Below are positions 47,290 through 56,292 of a DNA stretch of 64,000 nt, piece after piece. The position numbers were made by a program, and so were the translations under genes. The stretch spans positions 1 through 64,000 of the forward strand of contig CADBBK010000001.1 in NCBI GenBank assembly GCA_902792895.1, written 5' to 3'. How positions within the stretch are numbered: the stretch's first letter is position 1; each line of letters begins with the position of its first letter. This DNA comes from an uncultured Bacteroidales bacterium. GTDB lineage: Bacteria; Bacteroidota; Bacteroidia; Bacteroidales; Muribaculaceae. The notes under the pieces are model-generated. The model was given only the letters and a program-made list of their open reading frames with translations. It had not been told where the DNA came from and ran no database searches.

Positions 47290-48942
47290 TTACAGCGACT
47301 TGATATCTCCAGAGCTTTCGGGCATCAGGTAACGTGTACCGGTGTCCTTGCTGATCTGTTCCCGGAACTGCTGGTCATAGCCCGGTGTAGTATAGCGTCC
47401 CGGAACGATGGCACCATTCTCTGAAGGCTTCATGATCTGGTCGTTGTGCTTCACGGCTATGAGGCGGAAGAGTTTGTCCCAACGCTGCATCATCCGGGCG
47501 GTATAGGCAGCACTCTTGTTGGTGAGGTAGCTGACGCGCTCACGCTTGGTGAGAGATTCTATATCTTTCAATACCTGCTCCTGATCGGCAGCATAGAAGT
47601 CCTCCAACTCCTGCTGCGCTTCACGCAGGTCGCCTATCATGACGCTATAGCGCGGATAAATCATGTTGGCCACCAGATTGTTCATCCAGAAAGCGCTGTG
47701 CTCGCTGAACTCGTTGTTCAAGTTGTTCTCGCGGCGGAAGGCTTCGGGCACCTCATTCACGCAGCAATACACAGGCACATAGGCTATCATGTTGGCATCG
47801 TCGCAGTTGAAGTACATGATGCCTCCCACATCATCGGGCAGCCAGTTACGGAGCTGTGATACCAGCGTGAAGCCCGACTGCGGGGTGCCGATGGCCCTCT
47901 CACGGAAATAGCTCTTTCCATCGACTTCCCAGTTCATGGGCATCGGACGGTAAGGCGAGCTCCAGGGTCCTGCACTCATGTCAGCTGTCATGTCCAGCGG
48001 AGTGCCCTCGTAATGGTCGCGCATGTCGTTCATGATGTCACGCACCGACAACTTTCGGTCGGGCTTGATGTAGAGCGGCAGATGGTCACACACGTCATGC
48101 TGGCCGTTGATGTAGGGCAGGTACTTATCCATCTCGGCCTTGTCATAGTGGTGGCGGAAAAAACTCCACACACGGGCATCGGCATAGCGCACCGAGGAGA
48201 AGGTGATCGGGCAATAGGCATCGCGGAAGCTGAAGTCCTCATCTTTGCCACTGAAATAGCCTTTCTCGCGTGCAAAGGAAATCACATCCTTGGAATACAG
48301 GCAGTTCTTGGGGTCCTTCAACGGGAACTGGCGAATGCGTGAGAGGTTGGCATGGGCGCAGATGCAGTCGTCAGGGATGCGAACGGCTACCCACACGGCA
48401 CCTTTCACACCCGGCCCCTTGCCCATGATTTCGAGAATCCATGCCTCGTTCTTGTCGCACACGGTGATGGTCTCTCCCGTGCTGCGGTAGCCATATTCCT
48501 GCAACAGGTCAGTCATGATGATGATAGCCTCGCGAGCCGTAGCAGCACGCTCCAGCCCCAGGTACATCATGGTGAAATAGTCGAGCAATCCTTCAGGATT
48601 CTGCAACTCCATGCGGCCATCGAAGGTGGTTTCGACGATGCTCACCTGCTTCTCGTTGATATGGCCGATGACATTATAGGTGTATTCAACCTGAGGTATA
48701 TAGCCTCTCACGGCTCCCCTGCCCCACTCACGGACGGCAATCATCTCGCCCTTCTCATGCCTGCCGCCCGGAGTGTGCGACATGGAGCCGGCGAAGCCAT
48801 AGCCATCACAATTATAGGTACAAATCACGGAGCCATCTACCGAGGCTGCCTTACCAACAATAAGGTTGGTACAAGCCCTTGACGGAGTGACTGCCAGCGC
48901 CAACATCGCCACGAGGGAATAGAGAAATCGTTTTGTTTTCAT
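47290..48942 (-). CDS. C69-family dipeptidase (PepD-like)
   Basis: I start at 48942 (550 residues), where MKTKRFLYSLVAMLALAV and TPSRA give a signal peptide leading straight to Cys24 (ACTNLIVG). In C69 peptidases this Cys becomes the N-terminal nucleophile, so cleavage at A/C would create the active site; exported C69 members use this layout. Further family marks are KAASVDGSVICTYNCDGYG, VDETTFDG-like IVETTFDGR, DLLQEYGYRSTGETITVCDKNEAWILEI and GTPQSGF. It probably hydrolyses dipeptides in the periplasm. It has its own -7 box at 48966-48973. Confidence 0.9.
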   Translation of the reverse strand: MKTKRFLYSLVAMLALAVTPSRACTNLIVGKAASVDGSVICTYNCDGYGFAGSMSHTPGGRHEKGEMIAVREWGRGAVRGYIPQVEYTYNVIGHINEKQVSIVETTFDGRMELQNPEGLLDYFTMMYLGLERAATAREAIIIMTDLLQEYGYRSTGETITVCDKNEAWILEIMGKGPGVKGAVWVAVRIPDDCICAHANLSRIRQFPLKDPKNCLYSKDVISFAREKGYFSGKDEDFSFRDAYCPITFSSVRYADARVWSFFRHHYDKAEMDKYLPYINGQHDVCDHLPLYIKPDRKLSVRDIMNDMRDHYEGTPLDMTADMSAGPWSSPYRPMPMNWEVDGKSYFRERAIGTPQSGFTLVSQLRNWLPDDVGGIMYFNCDDANMIAYVPVYCCVNEVPEAFRRENNLNNEFSEHSAFWMNNLVANMIYPRYSVMIGDLREAQQELEDFYAADQEQVLKDIESLTKRERVSYLTNKSAAYTARMMQRWDKLFRLIAVKHNDQIMKPSENGAIVPGRYTTPGYDQQFREQISKDTGTRYLMPESSGDIKSL

Positions 48943-48965
48943 ATTTGTCGTTTTTTCTATAGGGG

Positions 48966-48973
48966 CAAAGATA
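48966..48973 (-). promoter_or_regulatory. -7 box of the C69 dipeptidase gene
   Basis: The minus strand reads TATCTTTG, then CCCC, 24 bases before the ATG at 48942. Confidence 0.6.
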
Positions 48974-49101
48974 GCGATTATTTCGCTAAACACTTTATTA
49001 TTTCATGTTTAGCCAAGTCACATATTGCCATTCTAAGGATATGCATCAAGCTATTGGCCAGCCTGTTGCGTCAAGATGCATACACACACATGTAGCCTTT
49101 G

Positions 49102-49584
49102 TTATTTCTGGGAGAGGGTTGCGAGCATTTCAACCAGGATGTCGATTGCTTCGTTGGCGCGACCAATCGGACTCTTGATTGACCCGGAGAAACATTGCGG
49201 CTCCTGGCTAATCATCAAGAACCAGACTTCCACGGTTTGCGTACCGTCGTCTTCATCGGTCTGTATCGACCGTACAAGCGCATAGTCGTCTTTCACCAGC
49301 TTCTGGTCCACGGTGTCACCGTCGCCCTTTTTCATGAACTCCCAATTGTCGGCAGCCATTTGCAACTGGCTCTTCATCGGGCCCTCATCATTGTAAGTGA
49401 CATCGAAACGGATCTCGTCATCAGCCGAAGCCGCGTTCATCCAATCATCACCAGAATAAGTCACCTCCCAGTCAGCAGGGTAGCCGATAGTGAATTTCTC
49501 GTTCTCGAAGGTTTTAAAATCTGTAGCCGTCGAAATGAGGTTCATCATCAAGGCCATCAGCAAAAACACGAATATTTTCTTCAT
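49102..49584 (-). CDS. Small exported protein of unknown function
   Basis: I start at 49584 (MKKIFVFLLMALMMN), which gives a signal peptide and a 160-residue product. The mature part begins FKTFENEKFTIGYPADWEVTY, the opening of PsbP/DUF1795-like domains, which fold as a small alpha-beta sandwich. The rest is acidic (ADDEIRFDVTYNDEGPMKSQLQ, QTDEDDGTQTVEVWFLM) and the end is helical (EAIDILVEMLATLSQK). The role is unknown; such domains are found in envelope proteins. It is a single gene, with 130 bases of partly repeat-containing DNA upstream. Confidence 0.65.
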   Translation of the reverse strand: MKKIFVFLLMALMMNLISTATDFKTFENEKFTIGYPADWEVTYSGDDWMNAASADDEIRFDVTYNDEGPMKSQLQMAADNWEFMKKGDGDTVDQKLVKDDYALVRSIQTDEDDGTQTVEVWFLMISQEPQCFSGSIKSPIGRANEAIDILVEMLATLSQK

Positions 49585-49616
49585 AATAAACAATTTTATT
49601 TTGAGTTGTCACAAAG

Positions 49617-49640
49617 CCCTGCGGGGGCTAATGCTAATTA
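49617..49640. repeat. Shared intergenic word CCCTGCGGGGGCTAATGC
   Basis: The word matches 47171-47187 (CCCTGCGGGGCTAATGC) with one extra G and is followed by the same AAT-rich context. It is another module of the intergenic repeat family. Confidence 0.6.
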
Positions 49641-49722
49641 CACAAATTAAACCATCTTATTAAAAAACTATCAAGGTCAACTCCTAAATCGTTCCCATTG
49701 ATGTAGAGCAGCTAAAGCGGCA

Positions 49723-50847
49723 TCATTGCCGAAAGTCAAAGCCCAGGATCCTGTAAACCCGGTTGACGATGGCGAGGCGCTCGATGTCAGGACGCGTGGA
49801 GAAGAAGAGGAAGATGAGGTCACGCTCGGGAATCTTGCCGGCATAGATGGTGAAGCCGCCGTTGTCGCCAAGGTGATAGACATGGGTGGGCTGCCCGGGC
49901 ACGTCCTGGACGAAGAAGCCGTAACCATAGCCGGTATGAGGCTGGTAACCATACTCGGCATCGGCGGGAATGAGTGTCCAGGGATGATAGGCCTGGCGCT
50001 TGCTGGCAGCGGTCCACACGCGGTTGTCACGCAGGGCGCGCTCCCAACGCACAAAGTCGTTGATGGAGCAATAGAGGGCGCCATCGGCCTTAGTGCCGAA
50101 GAAACTCTCCTCGCCGTAGTCATACTCCTGCCAAAGTCCCTTATCGTCGCGTGCATAGCCATGAGCGAGATGGGCGATATCACGATTGGGCTCAAAGTAG
50201 CGGCAGGTCAGCATTCCGGCTTTGTCAAAGACGTTCTTCTGCATATAGGTCTCGAAGTGCATGCCCGTGACACGTTGCACAATCTGGTAAATCAGTTGGA
50301 AGGTGGGATTGATGTACTCGTACTGGGTGCCCGGCTGGAAATTCAGGTGGTCGAGCGTGTTCATGTACTGTACCGACGTCACATCGGTGCTATAGAGCAC
50401 GAAGTTGCGGTCGTTGTGGGGTCGTGCATCGGGGATGCCCGAGGTGTGGCTCATGATATGGCGCAGGGTGATATCGTTGAAGAAAGGCGCCTGGAACTCA
50501 GGGAAGAATTTCGATAACGGATCATCCAGCGAGAGCAAACCCTGCTCGGCAAGCTGCAGCAGGGCCACCGCCGAGAACTGCTTGGACACCGATGCGATGC
50601 AGAAATTGGTCGCAAAGGACACGGGCTCATGCGTCACCATGTCGGCCACGCCGAAGCAGCGGCTGTAGAGCGTGTCACCGCCCTGCATGATGAGCACAGC
50701 GGCCCCAGGCTCATCGGGATTACTGTACACCGCACCGAAAACCTCATCGATGCGCTTGGTCACTTCATCATTATTCATATCAAGTGCGCGGGCGGTGGTG
50801 GAAACAGCCAACAACACCGCAATCATCAGTATTGTATTTCTCATCAT
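49723..50847 (-). CDS. Serine-beta-lactamase-family hydrolase (exported)
   Basis: The start is at 50847 (or 50844, adjacent ATG codons), just 4 bases after a -7 box; earlier codons lie over the promoter. The 374-residue product has a signal peptide (RNTILMIAVLLAVSTTARA). It has the class C/esterase-type motifs SVSK (Ser and Lys at about 86 and 89), YIN (about 178) and a C-terminal HLGDNGGF in place of KTG. It resembles penicillin-binding-protein-like esterases and D-aminopeptidases more than resistance enzymes. The substrate is unknown; it acts in the periplasm or outside the cell. Confidence 0.85.
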   Translation of the reverse strand: MMRNTILMIAVLLAVSTTARALDMNNDEVTKRIDEVFGAVYSNPDEPGAAVLIMQGGDTLYSRCFGVADMVTHEPVSFATNFCIASVSKQFSAVALLQLAEQGLLSLDDPLSKFFPEFQAPFFNDITLRHIMSHTSGIPDARPHNDRNFVLYSTDVTSVQYMNTLDHLNFQPGTQYEYINPTFQLIYQIVQRVTGMHFETYMQKNVFDKAGMLTCRYFEPNRDIAHLAHGYARDDKGLWQEYDYGEESFFGTKADGALYCSINDFVRWERALRDNRVWTAASKRQAYHPWTLIPADAEYGYQPHTGYGYGFFVQDVPGQPTHVYHLGDNGGFTIYAGKIPERDLIFLFFSTRPDIERLAIVNRVYRILGFDFRQ

Positions 50848-50851
50848 GTGG

Positions 50852-50859
50852 CAAAGATA
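50852..50859 (-). promoter_or_regulatory. -7 box abutting the serine hydrolase start
   Basis: The minus strand reads TATCTTTG, then four bases, then ATGATG. As for cobS, the transcript should begin at the start codon. Confidence 0.6.
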
Positions 50860-50944
50860 GCAATTTTTTGGATAACTGCTCATAGTTGATGGCTTATTGT
50901 GAAAGTATTAGGCATTATCTACTCTGTATTAAGCAAAAAAGTAG

Positions 50945-50952
50945 TATCTTTG
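50945..50952 (+). promoter_or_regulatory. -7 box of the B3/4-domain gene
   Basis: TATCTTTG, then CAGCC, 28 bases before the ATG at 50981. It is divergent from the serine hydrolase promoter. Confidence 0.6.
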
Positions 50953-50980
50953 CAGCCGAATTTTTTGGAGAACGATAGCA

Positions 50981-51655
50981 ATGATTCAAGTCAAAATTGA
51001 CCCGAGGATACTTGAGGCCTGTCCCGAGTGCCGCATCGGGCTGGTCCGTGCCACAGTCGTCAACGAACCGACGAGCGACGAACTGTGGGCTGAGATTGAG
51101 TCCGCCGCCCAGGACATCAGCCAACGCTACGAGTTGCTGGAAATCAACCAGCGACCCGCCATTGCCGGCACGCGCCACCTGTACAGGGCCTTGGGCAAGG
51201 ACCCAAGCCGCTACCGCGTGGCAAGCGAAGCCCTGTGCCGACGCATCATCCGCGGCCTGGGCATCTACCGCCTGACGACACTGATCGATGTAGTCAACCT
51301 GGTGTCCATCAAGAGTGGCTATGCCATCAGCGGCCTGGACGGGGACCGTATCGTGGGCGACACCCTGACCATGAGCGTGGGTACGGCCGATGATGTATAT
51401 CACGGCATCGGGCGCGGCCTGCTCAATATCGAGGGCATGCCAGTCTATCGTGATGCTGCGGGGCCTATTGCCACCCCGACAAGCGATGAGGAGCGCACCA
51501 AGTTCACCGAGGAGACCGTCACGGCCCAAATCAACATCAACGCTTTTGCCCCCGAGATGCCGCTGGAGGAGGCCGTGGACTGGATGGCCAGCCTGCTGAA
51601 AAAGTATGCCCACGCCACCGCAGTCGAGACCGGCATTGCTGACTTCAAAGAATGA
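50981..51655 (+). CDS. B3/4-domain protein (PheRS beta-like)
   Basis: The 224-residue soluble protein is related to the B3/4 tRNA-binding and editing domain of phenylalanyl-tRNA synthetase beta chains: NQRPAIAGTRHLYRALGKDPSRYRVASEAL, RGLGIYRLTTLIDVVNLVS and GRGLLNIEGMPVYRDAAGP. Free-standing members may clear mischarged tRNA, but function is not proven. It lies 31 bases before the tRNA-modification gene tsaC on the same strand, which fits a translation-related role. Confidence 0.85.
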   Translation: MIQVKIDPRILEACPECRIGLVRATVVNEPTSDELWAEIESAAQDISQRYELLEINQRPAIAGTRHLYRALGKDPSRYRVASEALCRRIIRGLGIYRLTTLIDVVNLVSIKSGYAISGLDGDRIVGDTLTMSVGTADDVYHGIGRGLLNIEGMPVYRDAAGPIATPTSDEERTKFTEETVTAQININAFAPEMPLEEAVDWMASLLKKYAHATAVETGIADFKE

Positions 51656-51686
51656 ATACAGTAGATTGAACTTAAAACACTAGATT

Positions 51687-52292
51687 ATGGAAATATTACA
51701 GATTATTGAAAAAAACGTCAACCAGCGCTACATCGACCAGGTGGTTGAAGTGCTCAAGGACGGCGGACTCATCATCTACCCGACCGACACGGTGTACGCC
51801 CTGGGTTGCGACGCGCTCAACAACCAAGCCATCGAGCGCATCTGCTCCATCAAGGAGATGAAATCGGCCAAGACCAACCTGTCGATCATCTGTGACGACA
51901 TCTCGCAGGTGGCGCAGTACGCCAAGTTTGACAACACACAGTTCCGCATGATGAAGGCCAACCTGCCCGGTCCGTTCACCTTCATCTTCCCTGCCCTGTC
52001 CAAACTGCCCAAGGCCTTCAAGGGCCGCCGCAGTGTGGGCATCCGCATTCCCAACAATGAGATTGCACTGGCTATCGTGCGCACCTTGGGTGGTCCCATC
52101 CTGACTACCTCGGTGCCTGGTGAGGACGAGGACTACCGCTGTGAGCCCGGCCTGATGGCCGAGGCCTTTGGGTCGCAGGTGGACATCGTCATCGATGCCG
52201 GGCGTGGCCAGCTCATGCCGTCGACCATCGTGGACTGCACCAGCGGCACCCCTGAAATCACCCGTCAAGGCAAAGGGGAACTTATCAGTTGA
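51687..52292 (+). CDS. Threonylcarbamoyl-AMP synthase (TsaC/Sua5/YrdC)
   Basis: A 201-residue YrdC-domain enzyme that makes threonylcarbamoyl-AMP for the t6A37 modification of ANN-decoding tRNAs. Motifs include GGLIIYPTDTVYALGCDA, KEMKSAKTNLSIIC, LPGPFTFIFPA, RRSVGIRIPNNEIA and a C-terminal STIVDCTSG. There is no Sua5 C-terminal domain, so it is the short form. It starts at 51687 (MEILQIIEKN) and is followed 37 bases later by the thioredoxin lipoprotein gene. Confidence 0.92.
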   Translation: MEILQIIEKNVNQRYIDQVVEVLKDGGLIIYPTDTVYALGCDALNNQAIERICSIKEMKSAKTNLSIICDDISQVAQYAKFDNTQFRMMKANLPGPFTFIFPALSKLPKAFKGRRSVGIRIPNNEIALAIVRTLGGPILTTSVPGEDEDYRCEPGLMAEAFGSQVDIVIDAGRGQLMPSTIVDCTSGTPEITRQGKGELIS

Positions 52293-52329
52293 TAGACAAC
52301 ATAGTGACAGAACAATAGATTTGCTGACA

Positions 52330-52782
52330 ATGAAGAAAATCATGATTTGCCTGACAGCACTGCTGGTGCTGACGGCATGTAACAAAAAGAGTGACAACAA
52401 CCAAGCTACCGATAACAATGATGCCCAGACTGAGGTGACTACCGACGGCGCAGAGAGCGATGGACAGGGCGAGTGGCTCAAGCAGACCACCCTCATGTCC
52501 AACAAGCCGATGGTCGTTGACTTCTTTGCCACTTGGTGTGGTCCCTGCAAGGAATTGGCTCCCATTCTTGACAAGATTGAGCAGAAGCACAAGGGCGAAA
52601 TCATCTTTGACCGCATCGATGTCGATCAGAAGCCCGAGTTGGCCATGGAGTTCCACGTTGAGGCTATTCCCCTGCTGGTGTTCATCACCCCCTCGGGCGA
52701 ATACCAGACCTTGATGGGCCTGCAGGAGCCCGCAACCATTGAGGCAAAAATCGCCGAACTGCTCGCCCGCAGGGCCAAATAA
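52330..52782 (+). CDS. Lipoprotein thioredoxin
   Basis: I start at 52330 (MKKIMICLTALLVLTAC), where a lipoprotein signal with Cys17 begins; the longer frame from 52168 merely overlaps tsaC. The 150-residue product has a linker of about 35 polar residues (NNQATDNNDAQTEVTTDG) and then a thioredoxin fold with the redox site WCGPC in DFFATWCGPCKELAP and cis-Pro in VEAIPLLVF. It should reduce or shuffle disulfides in the periplasm or on the envelope. It forms a unit with tsaC. Confidence 0.88.
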   Translation: MKKIMICLTALLVLTACNKKSDNNQATDNNDAQTEVTTDGAESDGQGEWLKQTTLMSNKPMVVDFFATWCGPCKELAPILDKIEQKHKGEIIFDRIDVDQKPELAMEFHVEAIPLLVFITPSGEYQTLMGLQEPATIEAKIAELLARRAK

Positions 52783-52846
52783 CACAAATTCGGGAACTTA
52801 AAACCATAAAGTAGGGCCCAGAAGGTAAAAACTAAAAAGTTTTTTG

Positions 52847-52854
52847 TAATTTTG
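52847..52854 (+). promoter_or_regulatory. -7 box of the lpx operon
   Basis: TAATTTTG, then CGCCC, 44 bases before the lpxD start at 52899. It would drive lpxD, lpxC-fabZ and lpxA. Confidence 0.65.
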
Positions 52855-52898
52855 CGCCCGAATTTGAAAACATTTAGACTAGTCAATTAATTACCATC

Positions 52899-53915
52899 AT
52901 GGAAATTACTGCACAACAACTTGCAGCAATGGTTAATGGTACGGTAGAAGGCGATGCCTCAACCGTGATTAACAATTATGCCAAGATTGAAGAGGCCACG
53001 GCAGGTTGCCTGACGTTCCTGGCCAATCCCAAATACACCCATTTCATCTACACCACCCAGGCTTCGGCCGTGCTCGTAAGCAAGGACTTTGTACCCGAAC
53101 AGGAGGTGAAAGCCACGCTCATCCGCGTCGATGACCCCTACAAGACGCTGGCCGACCTGCTGAACTTCGTCAACAGCCAGCGCCCCGAGAAGCGCGGCAT
53201 CGAGCAGCCCATCCATGTGGGCCAGGGCACTACCCTGCCCGATGACGTGTACGTCGGCGCATTTGCCTACATCGGCGACGGCGTGACCATCGGCAAGAAC
53301 GTCAAGATCTACCCGCAGGTGTATGTGGGTGACGGCGTGACGCTGGGTGATAACGTCATCCTGTACCCCGGCGTGAAGATTTACCATGGCTGCCGCATCG
53401 GCAACCGCTGCATCGTGCAGGGCGGCGCCGTCATCGGCGGTGACGGCTTCGGATTCGCTCCCAAGGAGGACGGCACCTACGAGAAGATTTCCCAAGTGGG
53501 AATCGTCATCCTCGAGGACGATGTGGAAGTAGGAGCCAACACGACCATCGACCGCGCCACCATGGGTGCCACCGTGGTCAAGAAGGGTGCCAAACTGGAC
53601 AACCTTATCCAGATTGCCCATAACGTAGAGATTGGTGAGAGCACTGTCATGGCCGCCCAGGTAGGCGTTGCCGGCTCGACCAAGATCGGCAAGTACAATA
53701 TGGTCGGCGGCCAAGTAGGCTTTGCCGGTCACATCACCGTCGGTGACAAGAACGGCATCGGTGCCCAAACCGGCGTTGACAACAGCATCGGCAGCAACGG
53801 CAAGTGGCTCGGCGCTCCCGTACAGCCCGCCATGGATTTTGCCCGGCAGATGGTATATATCAAGCGCCTGAGCGAGATGTACAGCGACATCCGCGAGCTG
53901 AAAAAGAGGCTTTGA
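52899..53915 (+). CDS. lpxD: UDP-3-O-acyl-glucosamine N-acyltransferase
   Basis: LpxD adds the second acyl chain to UDP-3-O-acylglucosamine in lipid A synthesis. The 338-residue product has the N-terminal uridine-binding part ([22 protein letters not shown]) and a long left-handed beta helix of hexapeptides ([21 protein letters not shown]). The catalytic His lies in [14 protein letters not shown], and [14 protein letters not shown] follows. Length and order are standard. It is first of the lpxD, lpxC-fabZ, lpxA run. Confidence 0.95.
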   Translation: MEITAQQLAAMVNGTVEGDASTVINNYAKIEEATAGCLTFLANPKYTHFIYTTQASAVLVSKDFVPEQEVKATLIRVDDPYKTLADLLNFVNSQRPEKRGIEQPIHVGQGTTLPDDVYVGAFAYIGDGVTIGKNVKIYPQVYVGDGVTLGDNVILYPGVKIYHGCRIGNRCIVQGGAVIGGDGFGFAPKEDGTYEKISQVGIVILEDDVEVGANTTIDRATMGATVVKKGAKLDNLIQIAHNVEIGESTVMAAQVGVAGSTKIGKYNMVGGQVGFAGHITVGDKNGIGAQTGVDNSIGSNGKWLGAPVQPAMDFARQMVYIKRLSEMYSDIRELKKRL

Positions 53916-53916
53916 G

Positions 53917-53979
53917 TTTAGGCTTTAGGTTTTAGGTTTTAGGTTTTAGGTTTTAGGTTTTAGGCTTTAGGCTTTAGAG
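53917..53979. repeat. Nine tandem heptads (TTTAGGT/C) between lpxD and lpxC-fabZ
   Basis: From 53917: TTTAGGC, five TTTAGGT, two TTTAGGC and a degenerate TTTAGAG, with no gaps. It begins two bases after the lpxD stop codon and ends 17 bases before the next start. The number of units probably varies among strains. Confidence 0.92.
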
Positions 53980-53995
53980 AATTGAAATTGAGAAG

Positions 53996-55390
53996 ATGAA
54001 ACAGACAACCCTCAAGAGCGAATTCACCGTCACGGGCAAGGGATTGCACACGGGACAACTGTCAACGGCCACGTTCAAACCCGCCGAGGTGAACACGGGC
54101 TATGTGTTCAAGCGCGTGGACATGGACGGTCAGCCCACCGTTCAGGCACTTGCCGAGCACGTTATCGAGACCACCCGCGGCACCGTGATTGCCAGCAAGA
54201 GCAATAAAGAAGTCCGCGTGAGCACCATCGAGCACGCCATGGCAGCGTTGTATGCCGCCGGCATCGACAACTGTCTGATCGAGGTCAACTGCGGCGAGCT
54301 GCCCATCCTTGACGGCAGTGCCATCATCTGGTGCCAGGAGATAGAGAAAGCCGGCATCATCGAGCAGGAAGCCGAGAAGGAATACTATGTCGTCAAGCAG
54401 CGCATCAAGGTCGTTGACAAGGAGACCGGCTCATCGCTCATCGTGTTGCCCGACGACGACCTGTCGATCGACTGCATGATTGAGTTTGACTCCCCCGTGC
54501 TGGGCAACCAGTTTGCCTCGCTGACCGACATCCGCCAGTTCAAGGATCAGATTGCCGGCAGCCGCACGTTTGTGTTCGTGCGCGAGGTGTTGCCTCTCAT
54601 CCAGCTGGGCCTCATCAAGGGCGGAGACCTGGACAACGCCATCGTTATCTATGACTCCGAGATGAAGCAGGAGGACCTGGACCACATGGCCGACGTCATG
54701 AATGTCCCCCACAAGGCCGCCACAGAGTTGGGCTATCTCAACAACAAGCCGCTCACGTTCAAGAACGAGCCCGCCCGACACAAGCTTCTCGACGTGCTAG
54801 GTGACCTGGCACTTATCGGACGTCCGCTGAAAGGCCGCATTGTCGCCACACGTCCCGGCCACACCATCAACACGCAGCTGTCCAAGAAGATACGTCAAGA
54901 GCTGCGCTACCAGAACGTGCAGGCCCCCATCTATGACCCGAACAAGGAGCCGTTGTATGACATCAACAAGATACGCGAGATGCTCCCCCACCGCTATCCC
55001 ATGCTGATGGTGGACAAGATCATCGAGAAAGGCCGCAAACACATTGTAGGCATCAAGAACGTCACTGCCAACGAGCCGTTCTTCCAGGGACACTTCCCTC
55101 AAGAGCCGGTAATGCCCGGTGTGCTGCAAGTCGAAGCGATGGCCCAAGTGGGCGGCATCCTCGTGCTGAGCAGCGTAGATGATCCCGAGAAATACTCGAC
55201 CTATTTCTTGAAGATTGACAACGTGAAGTTCCGCCACAAGGTGGTTCCCGGCGACACCCTCATCTTCCACCTGTCGCTGATGACCCCCATCCGCCGCGGC
55301 ACCGCCGTGATGAAGGGGTACGCATTTGTGGGCGAAAAGATTGTCACCGAGGCCGAGTTCATGGCACAAATCGTTAAGAACCAAGACTGA
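53996..55390 (+). CDS. LpxC-FabZ fusion: UDP-3-O-acyl-GlcNAc deacetylase and 3-hydroxyacyl-ACP dehydratase
   Basis: A 464-residue bifunctional protein. Residues 1-305 are LpxC, the zinc deacetylase committing to lipid A synthesis (GKGLHTGQ, STIEHAMAALYAAGIDN with the metal His, HKLLDVLGDLALIGRP). Residues about 318-464 are FabZ, with the hot-dog fold and catalytic His in ANEPFFQGHFPQEPVMPGVLQ. This fusion is usual in Bacteroidetes and may balance hydroxyacyl-ACP use between lipid A and fatty acids. lpxA follows after 20 bases. Confidence 0.95.
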   Translation: MKQTTLKSEFTVTGKGLHTGQLSTATFKPAEVNTGYVFKRVDMDGQPTVQALAEHVIETTRGTVIASKSNKEVRVSTIEHAMAALYAAGIDNCLIEVNCGELPILDGSAIIWCQEIEKAGIIEQEAEKEYYVVKQRIKVVDKETGSSLIVLPDDDLSIDCMIEFDSPVLGNQFASLTDIRQFKDQIAGSRTFVFVREVLPLIQLGLIKGGDLDNAIVIYDSEMKQEDLDHMADVMNVPHKAATELGYLNNKPLTFKNEPARHKLLDVLGDLALIGRPLKGRIVATRPGHTINTQLSKKIRQELRYQNVQAPIYDPNKEPLYDINKIREMLPHRYPMLMVDKIIEKGRKHIVGIKNVTANEPFFQGHFPQEPVMPGVLQVEAMAQVGGILVLSSVDDPEKYSTYFLKIDNVKFRHKVVPGDTLIFHLSLMTPIRRGTAVMKGYAFVGEKIVTEAEFMAQIVKNQD

Positions 55391-55410
55391 ACATAAAAAC
55401 TTACAATATA

Positions 55411-56184
55411 ATGGATATCCATCAGTTTGCCGTCGTCCACCCTGACGCTAAAATTGGGGAAAACGTGAAAATCGGTCCATTCGTGACCATCGATGCCAAT
55501 GTAGAGATTGGCGACGGCACCATCATTGACAGCGGAGCCGTAGTGCGCAGTGGTGCGCGCATCGGCAAGAACTGCCACATACATGCCAACGCCGTAGTGG
55601 GTGATATACCCCAGGACCTGAAATTCCAGGGAGAAGACACCGTAGCCATTATCGGCGACAACACCGTTATACGCGAGTTTGTCACCATCCACCGCGGCAC
55701 TGCCTCCAAGGGCAAGACCGTTGTGGGCAACAACTGCCTGATCATGGCCTATTGCCACGTGGCACATGACTGCGTCGTGGGCGACCACGTCATCATGTCC
55801 AACTCGGCCCAGCTGGCCGGTGAGGTTGTGGCCGGAGATTGGGCCATCATCGGTGGCGGCGCCCTGGTACACCAGTTCACCCTGATCGGTTGCCACGTGA
55901 TGATTCAGGGCGGTGCCTTGGTCAACAAGGACATCCCGCCCTATTGCATGGCGGCACGCTACCCCATCGCCTATGAGGGTGTGAACAAAGTAGGTCTGCA
56001 TCGCCGCGGCTATACCAGCGAGCAGATTGACGCCATTGCCGACGTTTACCGCACCATCTATGACTCGGGCCTCAATATCACCCAGTCACTTGAGGAGGCT
56101 GTGAAACTGCCCGCCAGCCCTGAGCGCGACATCATCATCGACTTCGTTCGTGCCAGCAAGCGCGGCATCGTCCGCAAGCCCTGA
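55411..56184 (+). CDS. lpxA: UDP-N-acetylglucosamine acyltransferase
   Basis: LpxA catalyses the first, reversible acylation in lipid A synthesis. The 257-residue product is a beta-helix trimer subunit with hexapeptide repeats (HPDAKIGENVKIGPFVTI), the catalytic His in MAYCHVAHDCVVGDHV, GGGALVHQFTLIG, and a helical C-terminal domain (NKVGLHRRGYTSEQIDAI). It is last of the lpx run and is closed by a strong terminator. Confidence 0.95.
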   Translation: MDIHQFAVVHPDAKIGENVKIGPFVTIDANVEIGDGTIIDSGAVVRSGARIGKNCHIHANAVVGDIPQDLKFQGEDTVAIIGDNTVIREFVTIHRGTASKGKTVVGNNCLIMAYCHVAHDCVVGDHVIMSNSAQLAGEVVAGDWAIIGGGALVHQFTLIGCHVMIQGGALVNKDIPPYCMAARYPIAYEGVNKVGLHRRGYTSEQIDAIADVYRTIYDSGLNITQSLEEAVKLPASPERDIIIDFVRASKRGIVRKP

Positions 56185-56219
56185 TTTTCATCAGACTACA
56201 AGGACAACACAATAGAATA

Positions 56220-56268
56220 CAACTTGGGCAACAATCAGTGAAGTGATGTTGCCCAAGTTGCTTTTTTA
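56220..56268 (+). terminator. Strong terminator after lpxA
   Basis: CAACTTGGGCAAC (56220-56232) pairs perfectly with GTTGCCCAAGTTG (56248-56260), then CTTTTTTATT. It lies between convergent genes. Confidence 0.93.
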
Positions 56269-56292
56269 TTACCGTTGATGTCCAGATAACCC

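Noticed and set aside
49723-50847. Acquired beta-lactamase resistance gene
   Set aside because: SVSK and YIN are present, but the third motif is HLGDNGG-like and not KTG, and no mobile context exists; more like a peptidase or esterase.
53917-53979. CRISPR-like array
   Set aside because: The units are contiguous heptads with no spacers and no cas genes.
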